Shown piece by piece: positions 29,173 through 38,906 of a DNA stretch of 64,000 nucleotides. The stretch comes from Streptomyces sp. SKN60. Its GTDB lineage: Bacteria; Actinomycetota; Actinomycetes; Streptomycetales; Streptomycetaceae. The DNA is taken from positions 434,001 to 498,000 of the forward strand of contig NZ_JAHTMW010000001.1 of assembly GCF_026236535.1 (NCBI RefSeq). The letters run 5' to 3'. Position 1 is the first letter of the stretch, and each line of letters starts with the position of its first letter. The position numbers and the translations under genes are program-made. The notes under the pieces are model-generated. The model did no database searches. It was not told the DNA's origin and worked only from the letters and a program-made list of their open reading frames with translations.

Positions 29173-29739
29173 TCACCTGCCGGAGGTCGTGGGGGCGGTC
29201 GCGGTCGGGGCGGCGGGCGGGGCGGCCGGCGGTGCGGCCGTCGGGCTCGCGGTGCCGGTCGGCTGCGCCTGCGTCGAGGCGGGGGCCCGGTTCGCGGGGG
29301 CCCCGGTGGCCGGCGGGGCGGCGGGCGGCGGGGTGGTCGCGGCCGGCGGGGTGGGCTTGGGCGAGGGCTTCGGGGAGACCGCCACGGTGGGCACGCCGCG
29401 GACCTTGCCGTCGGGGTCGAGGAAGGCGGGGGTGCCGCCGGGCACCATGCCGAGCTCGCGGGCCCGGCGCTCCAGGGCGTCGGGGGCGGCGCTGTCGTCC
29501 ACGTCGTGCTGGAGCGCCTGCTCCTCGTCGGTGAGCTCGGTGGTCTTCTTCTTCAGCTCGCTGAGCTTGAAGGAGCCCTGGTTGAGGGCGGAGTTGAGCA
29601 GCAGCAGGGTGATCAGGCCGCCGCCGAGCAGCAGGACGACGAGCAGGACGAAGGGGGTGCGGGCCGCGGTGCTCGGCCCGGACGGCATGAGCCGGCCGAG
29701 CCGGGCGGCCCGTCCTTTGAGCGGCCCCGTCCGGCTCAC
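29173..29739 (-). CDS. ftsL: FtsL-type divisome protein with Pro/Ala tail
   Basis: 188 aa, GTG start overlapping the rsmH stop (GTGA). A basic cytosolic N-terminus (about residues 1-28) and one membrane helix ([19 protein letters not shown]) are followed by a short coiled coil ([19 protein letters not shown]) and the [13 protein letters not shown] motif. From about residue 118 to the end the sequence is low-complexity Pro/Ala/Thr. FtsL proteins are usually close to 100 residues, so the last 70 are an extension. Family placement rests on position between rsmH and ftsI plus topology; it activates FtsWI with FtsQ and DivIC. Confidence 0.88.
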   Translation of the reverse strand: MSRTGPLKGRAARLGRLMPSGPSTAARTPFVLLVVLLLGGGLITLLLLNSALNQGSFKLSELKKKTTELTDEEQALQHDVDDSAAPDALERRARELGMVPGGTPAFLDPDGKVRGVPTVAVSPKPSPKPTPPAATTPPPAAPPATGAPANRAPASTQAQPTGTASPTAAPPAAPPAAPTATAPTTSGR

Positions 29740-30695
29740 GGCTGCACGTCCTCCCTGATTCGCTCCGCACCCCTCAGACGCGCGGGGGCCGCGCGGCGGT
29801 TCTCGGCGATCTCCTCCTCGGTGGGGAGCTCGGCGCCGCGGGTGAGGAGCTTCAGGCGGGGCTGGTACTGCTCGGGCACGACGGGCAGGCCGGGCGGCGC
29901 GGTGGTCGCGGCGCCCTCCGCGAAGACCTGCTTGACCAGCCGGTCCTCCAGGGAGTGGTACGAGAGGACGGCGATCCGGCCGCCGACGGCGAGGGCCTTC
30001 ACGGCCGCCGGGATCGCCCGCTCCAGGACCGACAGTTCGCCGTTGACCTCGATGCGCAGGGCCTGGAAGGTGCGCTTGGCGGGGTTGCCGCCGGTGCGCT
30101 TGGCGGCCTGCGGGAGGGAGTCGCGGATCAGCTCGACGAGCCGGGCGCTGTTGCTGAAGGGCTCCTTCTCGCGCTCGCGCACGATCGCGGAGACGATCCG
30201 CTTGGCCTGCTTCTCCTCGCCGTAGGCGCGCAGGATGCGGACCAGTTCGCCGGGCGGGTAGGTGTTGAGGACCTCGGCGGCGCTGATGCCGGTCGTCTGG
30301 TCCATGCGCATGTCGAGCGGGGCGTCCTGCGCGTAGGCGAAGCCGCGGTCGGCCTCGTCGAGCTGCATGGAGGAGACGCCCAGGTCGAAGAGGACGCCGG
30401 CGACCTTGTCGATGCCGAGCCGGTCGAGGACCTCGGGCAGCTCGTCGTACACGGCGTGCACCAGGGTGGCGCGGTCTCCGTAGGGGGCGAGCCGCTCGCC
30501 GGAGAGGCGCAGGGCCTCCTTGTCGCGGTCGAGGGCGACGAGCCGGGCCTGCGGGAAGCGCTTGAGCAGGGCCTCACTGTGTCCGCCGAGGCCCAGGGTG
30601 CAGTCGACGACCACGGCATCGGGCTGCTGCAGGGCGGGGGCCAACATGTCCAGGCACCGCTGGAGCATCACCGGGACGTGTCGGTCGTTGCTCAA
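29736..30695 (-). CDS. rsmH: 16S rRNA (cytosine1402-N4)-methyltransferase RsmH
   Basis: 319 aa. The start codon is TTG at 30695 ([11 protein letters not shown]), with GAGAGGG 4 bases upstream; a GTG 5 bases earlier is out of frame. The SAM motif [16 protein letters not shown], the [30 protein letters not shown] block and the C-terminal [13 protein letters not shown] motif define RsmH (MraW). First gene of the leftward cell-wall cluster; no mraZ lies before it, unlike most dcw clusters. Confidence 0.96.
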   Translation of the reverse strand: MSNDRHVPVMLQRCLDMLAPALQQPDAVVVDCTLGLGGHSEALLKRFPQARLVALDRDKEALRLSGERLAPYGDRATLVHAVYDELPEVLDRLGIDKVAGVLFDLGVSSMQLDEADRGFAYAQDAPLDMRMDQTTGISAAEVLNTYPPGELVRILRAYGEEKQAKRIVSAIVREREKEPFSNSARLVELIRDSLPQAAKRTGGNPAKRTFQALRIEVNGELSVLERAIPAAVKALAVGGRIAVLSYHSLEDRLVKQVFAEGAATTAPPGLPVVPEQYQPRLKLLTRGAELPTEEEIAENRRAAPARLRGAERIREDVQP

Positions 30696-30819
30696 TGCAC
30701 CCTCTCAGATCCGGCGGGACAGGCACCGCCGGCGAGCGGATGGGGCCGAGCCGCGGGTACCGCCGCACACATGGGGAGAAACGGCGGAAATCGCTCGATG
30801 TCTCCGTGAACTTCGCGTC

Positions 30820-30847
30820 ACTCTAGTCCACCGGACCCGCCGGTCAA
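30820..30847 (-). promoter_or_regulatory. Candidate promoter of the dcw cluster
   Basis: On the minus strand TTGACC (30847-30842) and TAGAGT (30825-30820) are 16 bases apart, close to the major sigma-factor consensus, and predict a start near 30813, about 118 nt before rsmH. An overlapping inverted repeat, GCCGGT (30839-30844) and ACCGGC (30851-30856), straddles the -35 and may be an operator. Confidence 0.6.
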
Positions 30848-31021
30848 CCAACCGGCTGGCGCGTCGCGCGCCCCCGGCGGGGCGGCCGGACGATTCGTAC
30901 GGTTCACCCGGTCGGCCCCGGTTGCGGTGCCCTGTGGAGTCGCTCACAACAAGGTTCATTGACGCTCTTTGTCCGCTCTCACAGCAGGCTCGCGCGAGCC
31001 GTGCCCATTACCGTCGGAGAC

Positions 31022-31561
31022 ATGTCGACCTCTGCGCACCCCTCAGCCGACGCGATAGGCACCGAGAGCCCGGTCATCGGCCGCCTCGTCGAGGCCAACG
31101 AGCGTTACGCCGCCGACTTCGCCGACCCCGGAATGGACGCGCGTCCCGTGCGCCGCGTCGCCGTGGTCGCCTGCATGGACGCCCGCCTCGACCTGCACGC
31201 CGCGCTCGGCCTCGAGCTCGGCGACTGCCACACCATCCGCAACGCGGGCGGCGTGGTCACCGACGACGTGATCCGTTCCCTCACGATCAGCCAGCGGGCG
31301 CTCGGCACCCGCAGCGTGATGCTGGTGCACCACACCAACTGCGGCCTGGAGAGCCTCACCGAGGACTTCCGGCACGAGCTGGAGGACGAGGTCGGACAGC
31401 GTCCGGCCTGGGCCGTGGAGGCCTTCCGGGACGTCGACCAGGACGTCCGCCAGTCGATGCAGCGGGTCCGCACCTCCCCGTTCCTGCCGCACACCGACGA
31501 CGTGCGGGGCTTCGTCTTCGACGTGACGACGGGTCTGCTGCGGGAGATCGACCCCGCCTGA
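31022..31561 (+). CDS. Beta-class carbonic anhydrase
   Basis: 179 aa from the ATG at 31022; GGAG lies just upstream. Zinc ligands of the beta class are present: C-x-D-x-R in VVACMDARLD, then HHTNC, plus the RNAGGVVTDDVIRSL block. It interconverts CO2 and bicarbonate for carboxylases. It is divergent from rsmH with 326 bp between them, and its own promoter was not clear. A longer in-frame reading from about 30959 lacks a ribosome site. Confidence 0.93.
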   Translation: MSTSAHPSADAIGTESPVIGRLVEANERYAADFADPGMDARPVRRVAVVACMDARLDLHAALGLELGDCHTIRNAGGVVTDDVIRSLTISQRALGTRSVMLVHHTNCGLESLTEDFRHELEDEVGQRPAWAVEAFRDVDQDVRQSMQRVRTSPFLPHTDDVRGFVFDVTTGLLREIDPA

Positions 31562-31646
31562 CCGCTCGCGCGTTCCAGGGATTTCCAGGGATTTCAGCTG
31601 CGTCCCGCACGGCGCAAGCCCACAAACCCCGGCAATTCGCCCCGAG

Positions 31647-31655
31647 TTATCCACA
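31647..31655 (+). promoter_or_regulatory. Isolated DnaA-box sequence
   Basis: TTATCCACA, identical to the E. coli DnaA box consensus, lies 119 bases before the MoxR start. Only one copy is seen, so it is not an origin; it may be a DnaA-regulated site or chance. Confidence 0.35.
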
Positions 31656-31773
31656 GGCCTGCCGCAGGCAAGTGACACGACCCGGTCACGCCAACAAGAA
31701 TGCACGGGTGACACCCCCCGGCCCTCGCGCCGGGGGCAGGTGTCGGTGCTGCGAAAGGGCCGAGGAGGGCCGG

Positions 31774-32822
<1,049 letters not shown>

Positions 32823-32823
<1 letters not shown>

Positions 32824-34181
32824 TGAGCGCCGCTCCGCAGGGACAGGCCCCGGGGCAGTGGCAGGACAGCGACCGGGGCAGCCTGCGGGCCGCCCTGGCC
32901 GGGCTCACCACCCGCGGCCGGTCCTTCCTCGCCGCCGGAGTCGCCGCCGCCGTCTGCGCCTATGTCCTCGGCCAGGCCGACCTGCTGCGCGTCGGGCTGC
33001 TGCTCGCCGTGCTGCCGCTGGTCTGCGTCCTCGTGCTGCACCGCACCCGCCACCGGGTGGCGGCGAGCCGCCGGCTCGCCCCGCAGCGGGTCGAGACCGG
33101 CACCGAGGCCCGGGTCCACCTGCGCATGGACAACGTGTCGCGGCTGCCCACCGGCCTGCTGATGCTCCAGGACCACGTGCCCTACATGCTGGGCCCGCGG
33201 CCCCGCTTCGTGCTCGACCGGGTCGAGGCCGGCGGCCGCCGCGAGGTGTCCTACCGGGTCCGCTCCGACCTGCGCGGACGCTTCCCGCTCGGCCCGCTGC
33301 AGCTGCGGCTCACCGACCCCTTCGGGATGTGCGAGCTGACCCGCTCCTTCAGCGCCTACGACACGCTCACCGTCATCCCCCGCACCGAGGCCCTCCCGCC
33401 GGTCCGGCTCGCCGGCGAGTCCGCCGGGTACGGGGAGGGGCAGCAGCGCGCCCTCGCGCTCGCCGGGGACGACGACATCATCCCGCGCGCCTACCGGCAC
33501 GGCGACGACCTGCGCCGGGTCCACTGGCGCTCCACCGCGCGGTACGGGGAGCTGATGGTGCGCCGCGAGGAGCAGCCGCAGCGGGCCCGCTGCACGGTGC
33601 TGCTCGACACCCGGGACCTCGCCTACGAGGGCGGCGGCCCCGACTCGGCCTTCGAATGGGCCGTCTCCGGCGCCGCCTCGGTGCTCACCCACATGCTGGA
33701 GCGGGGCTACGCGGTCCGGCTGCTCACCGACACCGGAAGCACCGTGCCCGGCGAGGGCGCGGAGGGCTTCGCCGGCGCGGGCCCGGAGTCGGGCGAGGCC
33801 GCCGGACTGATGCTGGACACCCTCGCGGTCGTGGACCACTCCGAGGGCGCCGGGCTCTCCCGGGCCTACGACGTGCTGCGCGGCGGGCACGAGGGACTGC
33901 TCGTCGCGTTCGTCGGCGACCTCGACGAGGAGCAGGCGGCGCTGGTGGCCCGGATGCGGCACCGCGGCGGGGCGGCGGTCGCCTTCGTGCTCGACTCCGG
34001 GACCTGGCTGACCGGCGGCGCCGTCACCGGTGCGGTCGAGGACCGGCTGCGCCGGCTGCGGGAGGCCGGCTGGCAGGCCTTCGCCGTGCAGCCGGGCGCA
34101 CGCCTCGCCGATCTGTGGCAGCACGCGGGCGGCGCGGCCGCGCAGGCACCCGCCGCCGACACCTACGGAGGTTGGTCATGA
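32823..34181 (+). CDS. DUF58 domain protein
   Basis: 452 aa from the ATG at 32823, which overlaps the MoxR stop (TGATG); GTG at 32820 is an equal alternative. Two hydrophobic helices lie near residues 30-68. The DUF58 core (RAYRHGDDLRRVHWRSTARYGELMVRREE) is at about 225-255, in a von Willebrand A-like arrangement where MoxR-associated proteins bind metal or peptide. A charged C-terminus follows. The family's biochemistry is not settled. It is translationally coupled to both neighbours. Confidence 0.88.
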
Positions 34182-36568
34182 GCGGGCGCACGCGGCTGAC
34201 GCTCGCGGCCTACGCCGCGACGCTGGCGGCATCCCTCGCGCTGATGCCGCTGGTCAAACCGGCCACCTGGATCTTCACGGCGGCGCTCGTGCTCGCCCTG
34301 CAGAGCGCGGTCGGCGCGGTCACCCGGCGGGTGCCGCTGGCCCGGCCGCTGACCATCGCCGCCCAGGCGGTGCTGACCCTGCTCGTCCTGACGGTGGTCT
34401 TCGTCCGCGACCAGGCGTTCCTCGGCGTGCTGCCGGGCCCGGAGGCCCTCACGTCCTTCGGGAGCCTCTTCGAGGCCGGGGTGAACGATGTGGGCACCTA
34501 TGCGCCGCCCGCGCCGAACACCCCCGGCATCCGGCTGCTCCTGGTCACCGGCGTGGCCGTGATCGGGCTTCTGGTGGACACCCTCGCGGTGACCTTCCGC
34601 AACGCGGCCCCGGCGGGACTGCCGCTGCTCGCGCTGTACTCAGTGGCCGCGGGGCTCTCCGGCGGCGGGGCGGGCCTGCTGGCCTTCCTGCTCGCGGCGG
34701 CCGGCTATCTGGTGCTGCTGCTCGCCGAGGGCCGGGACCGGCTGTCGGCCTGGGGCCGGGTGTTCGGCGGGGCGCAGCGCCCCGGCCGGAGCGGTTCCCC
34801 GGTCGCCGAGGGCGGGTCCGCGTCCGCACCGGCCCGCACCGGGGTGCGGATCGGCGCGGTCACCCTGGGCGTGGCGCTCCTGGTGCCGTTCGCGCTGCCC
34901 GGTCTGGGCGGCGGTGTGTTCGGCGGCGGCGGCGACGGCGAGGGCCGGGGCGGCAAGGGCGGCACGATCTCGGCGGTGAACCCGCTGGTGTCGCTGCAGA
35001 ACGACCTGCGCCAGCCGGAGGACCGGGAGGTCCTGCGCTACCGCACCAACGCCACCGACAAGAACAGCCTCTACCTGCGGCTCGTCGCGCTCGACCAGTT
35101 CGACGGCACCTCGTGGAAGTCCTCGGTCCGCCCGATCGAGGACGTGCCCGAGCAGCTGCCGTGGCCGGACGGCCTGGCCCAGGACGTGCGCGTCTCGGAG
35201 GTGAGCACCAACTTCGTGGCCGCCGGCGAGTACGAGCAGAAGTGGCTGCCGATGCCGTATCCGGCGTCGAAGGTCTCCATCAGCGGCAGCTGGCGGTACG
35301 AGCCGGCCGGCCGGATGCTGGTCGGCGACAACGGGCAGACCACGCGCGGCGCCCGCTACTCGGTGACCAGCCTGGACGTGCGGCCGACCGGCGAGCAGCT
35401 GGCGGCGGCCCCGGACGCCCCGGAGAAGCTGGTCCGGGAGTACACCCGGGTGCCGGCCTCGCTGCCGGCCGATGTGAAGTCGACGGCCCTGGAGGTCACC
35501 CGCGGCACCCGCAACGCCTACGAGCAGGCGGTGCGGCTGCAGGACTGGTTCGCCGAGGACGGCGGCTTCCGTTACGACGTGTCGGTCAACTCGGGTACGG
35601 GTGTCGGGGCGGTCTCCCGCTTCCTGAAGGACAAGCGGGGCTTCTGCATCCACTTCTCCTTCTCGATGGCGGCGATGGCCCGCTCGCTCGGCATCCCGGC
35701 CCGGGTCGCGGTCGGCTTCATGCCGGGCACCCCGCAGCCCGACGGCTCCGTGTCGGTGGGCATCCGGGACGCCCACGCGTGGCCCGAGCTGTACTTCGAG
35801 GGGGCGGGCTGGGTCCGCTTCGAGCCGACGCCCTCGCGCGGCACGGTGCCGGACTACACCCGGGCGACCGCCTCGGGCGGGGGTGCGACCCCGTCGGCGC
35901 AGCCCTCCACCGGTGCGTCGGCGCAGCCCTCGGCGGTGCCGAGCGCCTCGGTGAGCTGCACCCCGCAGGAGCAGAAGCTCGGCGGCTGCGGCCAGGACCA
36001 GGCCGCGGCCGGTGCCGCGGACGGCGACGGGGGCGGTCTCGACTGGCGGCAGATCGCGCTGGTGGCCTTGGTGGTGGTCGTGGTCCTCGGGCTGCCGCTG
36101 CTGCCGTGGCTGTGGCGCAGCCGGCTGCGGGCCCGCAGGCTCGGTCCGGCGCCCGACCCGGTGGCCCGGGTCCTCGCGGTGTGGCAGGAGATCAACGACA
36201 CCGCCTGGGACTACGGGATCACCCCGGACGAGTCCCGTACGCCCCGGCGCACGGCGGCGCGCCTTGTCCGGGAGGGCGAGCTGTCCACGAACGCGGCGGA
36301 CGCCGTGCACCGGGTGGCCCGCGCGGTGGAGGAGGCGCTGTACGCGCCGCGTCCCCGCCCGGCCACGGGCCTGACGGAGCAGGCCGAGCTGATCCGCCAC
36401 GGCCTCGACGCCTCGGCCTCCCGCCCGGCCCGGCTCCGCGCCCGCCTCGCCCCGCGCTCGGCCGCCCGCCTCCGCTGGGCCGCCCAGGCCCGCACGGAAG
36501 CCCTCCGTACGGCCTGGTCCACCCGCGCCGCGGCCCTCACCCGCTCCCTGCGCCGGAAGCCCTCGTAG
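34178..36568 (+). CDS. Membrane transglutaminase-like protein (TgpA/DUF3488 family)
   Basis: 796 aa; ATG overlaps the DUF58 stop by 4 bp. About six hydrophobic helices (to about residue 245), an extracytoplasmic region with the transglutaminase core: Cys in KRGFCIHFSFSMAAMARSLGIPARVAVGF, then DAHAWPELYF with the His, and the Asp-type EP in WVRFEPTPSRG. A Ser/Ala/Pro-rich linker leads to another membrane helix (LVALVVVVVLGLPLLPWLW) and a cytosolic DUF4129-like C-terminus. It may cross-link or cleave envelope proteins. Genes for MoxR, DUF58 and this family recur together, suggesting one envelope system of unknown substrate. Confidence 0.92.
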   Translation: MSGRTRLTLAAYAATLAASLALMPLVKPATWIFTAALVLALQSAVGAVTRRVPLARPLTIAAQAVLTLLVLTVVFVRDQAFLGVLPGPEALTSFGSLFEAGVNDVGTYAPPAPNTPGIRLLLVTGVAVIGLLVDTLAVTFRNAAPAGLPLLALYSVAAGLSGGGAGLLAFLLAAAGYLVLLLAEGRDRLSAWGRVFGGAQRPGRSGSPVAEGGSASAPARTGVRIGAVTLGVALLVPFALPGLGGGVFGGGGDGEGRGGKGGTISAVNPLVSLQNDLRQPEDREVLRYRTNATDKNSLYLRLVALDQFDGTSWKSSVRPIEDVPEQLPWPDGLAQDVRVSEVSTNFVAAGEYEQKWLPMPYPASKVSISGSWRYEPAGRMLVGDNGQTTRGARYSVTSLDVRPTGEQLAAAPDAPEKLVREYTRVPASLPADVKSTALEVTRGTRNAYEQAVRLQDWFAEDGGFRYDVSVNSGTGVGAVSRFLKDKRGFCIHFSFSMAAMARSLGIPARVAVGFMPGTPQPDGSVSVGIRDAHAWPELYFEGAGWVRFEPTPSRGTVPDYTRATASGGGATPSAQPSTGASAQPSAVPSASVSCTPQEQKLGGCGQDQAAAGAADGDGGGLDWRQIALVALVVVVVLGLPLLPWLWRSRLRARRLGPAPDPVARVLAVWQEINDTAWDYGITPDESRTPRRTAARLVREGELSTNAADAVHRVARAVEEALYAPRPRPATGLTEQAELIRHGLDASASRPARLRARLAPRSAARLRWAAQARTEALRTAWSTRAAALTRSLRRKPS

Positions 36569-36596
36569 GAGCCCCGGGCCCGGGTCCGGACACGCC

Positions 36597-36629
36597 CGTG
36601 GGCCCGCACCAAGTCGGTGCGGGCCCACG
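36597..36629 (+). terminator. Terminator of the MoxR operon
   Basis: A perfect 14-bp stem (36597-36610 and 36616-36629) with 5-base loop, 28 bases after the transglutaminase stop. It also lies just past the end of the convergent DUF3040 gene. Confidence 0.85.
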
Positions 36630-36656
36630 AAAGGCTCGGGGTGGGGAAGACACGGC

Positions 36657-37055
36657 CTAGTGGTGGCCGCCCTGCTGTTCGTCGCGGCGGCGCTGCCACC
36701 GCTCTTCGATGCGGGTCATCATCGAGCGGCGCTGTCGTGCCTGCCGGCCACCGCCCGCGGCGGCTCGGCCGTGTTCGCCCGGCTTGGGCGCCTTGCGCCA
36801 TCCGGTGACCGCCAGGACCGCGCAGCCCAGCATGACGAGGAACCCCACCACGCTGATCCAGATCTGCTGAGCGACCATTCCGGCCATGAGGAGCGCGATA
36901 CCCACCAGGAAGCCAGCGACCGCCTGGTAGACCCGTCGCCGGGTGTACGTACGCAGCCCGCTTCCCTCGAGCGCTGTCGCGAACTTGGGATCTTCGGCGT
37001 ACAGCGCTCGCTCCATCTGCTCGAGCATTCGCTGCTCGTGCTCCGAGAGCGGCAC
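36657..37055 (-). CDS. DUF3040 membrane protein
   Basis: 132 aa, GTG start (MPLSEHEQRMLEQMERALYAEDPKFA) with AGGAGG 5 bases upstream. The conserved N-terminal DUF3040 motif is followed by two membrane helices (VYQAVAGFLVGIALLMAGMV and IWISVVGFLVMLGCAVLAV) and a basic, Gly/Arg-rich C-terminus. Function unknown; the family is restricted to actinobacteria and usually sits near the dcw cluster. Confidence 0.88.
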   Translation of the reverse strand: MPLSEHEQRMLEQMERALYAEDPKFATALEGSGLRTYTRRRVYQAVAGFLVGIALLMAGMVAQQIWISVVGFLVMLGCAVLAVTGWRKAPKPGEHGRAAAGGGRQARQRRSMMTRIEERWQRRRDEQQGGHH

Positions 37056-37318
37056 GGAGTCCTCCTCGTCGTCGGTCGCGGGGGCGACCGGTTTGCGGCC
37101 CTTTCAGGATAGGCAGGGAATCGCCCCCGTGAAACCCGCCCTCAATGCCAAATCGCCAATCCGGGCCGCCATGCGGATCGGATGCTGAGGCGTTGATTCC
37201 CCAGCCCCCTGTCCGTCATGCCGGATGGTGTCCCTCGATCATACGGGGACAAGTCCCGGTGAGGGCGGCCTGTGGCGTACTCCATCCGCGACTGCGCCGC
37301 TGCTCAGCACGTACGGCG
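37056..37318. other. Intergenic region upstream of DUF3040
   Basis: 263 bases without a credible gene; both flanking genes read leftward. No clear promoter hexamers were picked out. Confidence 0.5.
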
Positions 37319-37346
37319 GCGCCCCGGGGCGCGGACCCCGGGGCGC
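37319..37346 (-). terminator. Hairpin 3' of the methyltransferase gene
   Basis: GCGCCCCGGGG (37319-37329) and CCCCGGGGCGC (37336-37346) form a perfect 11-bp stem, 24 bases beyond the stop at 37370. Confidence 0.7.
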
Positions 37347-37369
37347 GGCCGTGCGGGTGGACCGGCCGG

Positions 37370-38158
37370 TCAGCCGCGCTTCTCGCCGAGAACGTGCAGC
37401 TGGGTCGCGATGGCGTGGAAGGAGGACAGCTCCGCGGCCGCCGCCTCCAGGCGGAGCAGGGCCTCGGCCGCGCCCGGCTCGGTGTCGACCAGGACGCCGG
37501 GCACCAGGTCGGCGAAGACCCGCACGCCGTGCACGGCGCCGACCTCCAGACCGGCGTCGGCGGCGAGCCCGGTGAGCTGCTCGGCGGTGAACCGCCGCGG
37601 CACCGGGTCGCCCTCGCCCCAGCGCCCGTCCGGGTCGCCGAGCGCGTGCCGGGCCTCGGTGAAGTGGCCGGCGAGGGCGCGGGCCAGGACGGCGCCGCCG
37701 AGCCCGGCGGCGAGCAGGCTGAGGCTGCCGCCGGGGCGGAGCGCGGCGGTGGCGTTGCGGACGCCCTCGGCGGGGTCGTCCACGTACTCCAGGGCGCCGT
37801 GGCAGAGCACGATGTCGAAGCCCTCGCGCCCCACCACGTCGAAGAGTCCGCGGATGTCGCCCTGCACCCCGCTCACCCGGTCGGCGACGCCGGCCTCGGC
37901 GGCGCGCCGCTCCAGGGCGAAGAGCGCGTTGGGGCTGGGGTCGACGACGGTGACCCGGTGGCCGAGCCGGGCCGCCGGCACCGCGAAGTTGCCGGAGCCG
38001 CCGCCCGTGTCGAGCACATCGAGGCTGTCCTTCCCGGTGGCCTTGACCCGGCGCTCCAGGGCGTCTTTGAGGACGTCCCAGACGACGGCGGTGCGCAGAG
38101 AGGCCCGCGACGGGCGCGAAGTCGCCTCTCGACCGGAGACGGGGGAAGGGTCCGACAC
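37370..38158 (-). CDS. SAM-dependent class I methyltransferase
   Basis: 262 aa, GTG start (MSDPSPVSGREATS) with GGAG 9 bases upstream. Motif I reads VLDTGGGSGNFAVPAARLG; the usual acidic residue of motif II appears in TVVDPSPNALFAL, and motif IV-like DIVLCHGALEYV follows. Such proteins resemble the CmoA/UbiE-type small-molecule or RNA methyltransferases; the substrate is not deducible. The rest is soluble, with no membrane segment. It is 67 bp from the HEPN gene on the same strand. Confidence 0.82.
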   Translation of the reverse strand: MSDPSPVSGREATSRPSRASLRTAVVWDVLKDALERRVKATGKDSLDVLDTGGGSGNFAVPAARLGHRVTVVDPSPNALFALERRAAEAGVADRVSGVQGDIRGLFDVVGREGFDIVLCHGALEYVDDPAEGVRNATAALRPGGSLSLLAAGLGGAVLARALAGHFTEARHALGDPDGRWGEGDPVPRRFTAEQLTGLAADAGLEVGAVHGVRVFADLVPGVLVDTEPGAAEALLRLEAAAAELSSFHAIATQLHVLGEKRG

Positions 38159-38225
38159 GGTTGCTGACTCCTCGGTGACAGGGACGAACGTCCCCCACCC
38201 TATGGCCTGGGACGGTCCACGCGGA

Positions 38226-38756
38226 TCATCCGGCGGCCTCCTCCGCCCCCGGCTGGCGCGGCAGCACCGGCTGGAGCACGAGCAGCCGCTCGACCAGGCG
38301 CAGGAACACGGCGGCGTCCCTGATCAGGTCGTCGGCGTCGCGGCGGGTGGCGGCCGCGGTGATGCCGGCCTCGGCGCGGGCCCGGCGCTCGGCCCCGGCG
38401 GCGAACAGCGCGCTCCACTCGGTGAGCTCGGGCGCTATCTCGGGCAGCACGTCCCAGGTGCTGCGGATGCGCGCCCGCTTGCGGGGGTCGCGCTCGGGGC
38501 GGCCGCGGGCGGCGAGCACGGCGGCGGCCGTGCGCAGGGCGGCGAGGTGGGCGGTGGCGTACCGCTCGTGGGGCATGTCGAGCGCGGCGGCCTCGTCGAG
38601 TCCGGCCCTGGCCTTGGCGAGCAGGTCGAGGGCGGCGGGCGGTGCCGAGGTGCGGCGCAGGACCGGGTGGATGTCGGACGCGGGTCCGAGCTGGGCGGGG
38701 GCGGAGCGGCGCGCGGTCTGGCGCCGGGATGCGGCGGCGGCGTTGTGGCCGGCCAT
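38226..38756 (-). CDS. SAV_6107-type HEPN domain protein
   Basis: 176 aa, ATG start with AGGAGG 7 bases upstream. An all-helical core from residue 35 to 160 includes ALDLLAKARAGLDEAAALDMPHERYATAHLAALRTAAAVLAARG and RKRARIRSTWDVLPEIAPELTEWSALF. The family belongs to the HEPN clan, many of whose members are RNases or partners of nucleotidyltransferases, but I cannot confirm the catalytic RX4-6H motif, so no activity is assigned. It lies divergent from the ABC-like gene, next to three ACTGAC repeats. Confidence 0.75.
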   Translation of the reverse strand: MAGHNAAAASRRQTARRSAPAQLGPASDIHPVLRRTSAPPAALDLLAKARAGLDEAAALDMPHERYATAHLAALRTAAAVLAARGRPERDPRKRARIRSTWDVLPEIAPELTEWSALFAAGAERRARAEAGITAAATRRDADDLIRDAAVFLRLVERLLVLQPVLPRQPGAEEAAG

Positions 38757-38844
38757 GACGAGCCTCCTGTCGTCGGGTGACGGCGCTGTGGCCGTATGTG
38801 TTCATCGTGCACGCCACCACTGACATCGCCACTGACCTGGGCTT

Positions 38845-38892
38845 TTGCCAGTTCGCCAACTCAGCGGTAACTTTTTGCACTGACTGGTCAGT
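38845..38892 (+). promoter_or_regulatory. Promoter and likely TetR operator of the YhgE operon
   Basis: TTGCCA (38845-38850) and TAACTT (38868-38873) are 17 bases apart, predicting a start near 38880. At that point lies ACTGAC-TG-GTCAGT (38879-38892), a perfect palindrome with 2-base spacer, 14 bases before the ABC start. ACTGAC also occurs at 38819 and 38831 upstream. TetR regulators bind such inverted repeats, and the operon ends with a TetR gene. Confidence 0.6.
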
Positions 38893-38906
38893 TCAAAAGA
38901 GGGGGG

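Noticed and set aside
31562..31773. An extra gene or an origin around the DnaA box
   Set aside because: No clustered boxes, no AT-rich region, and no supported frame.
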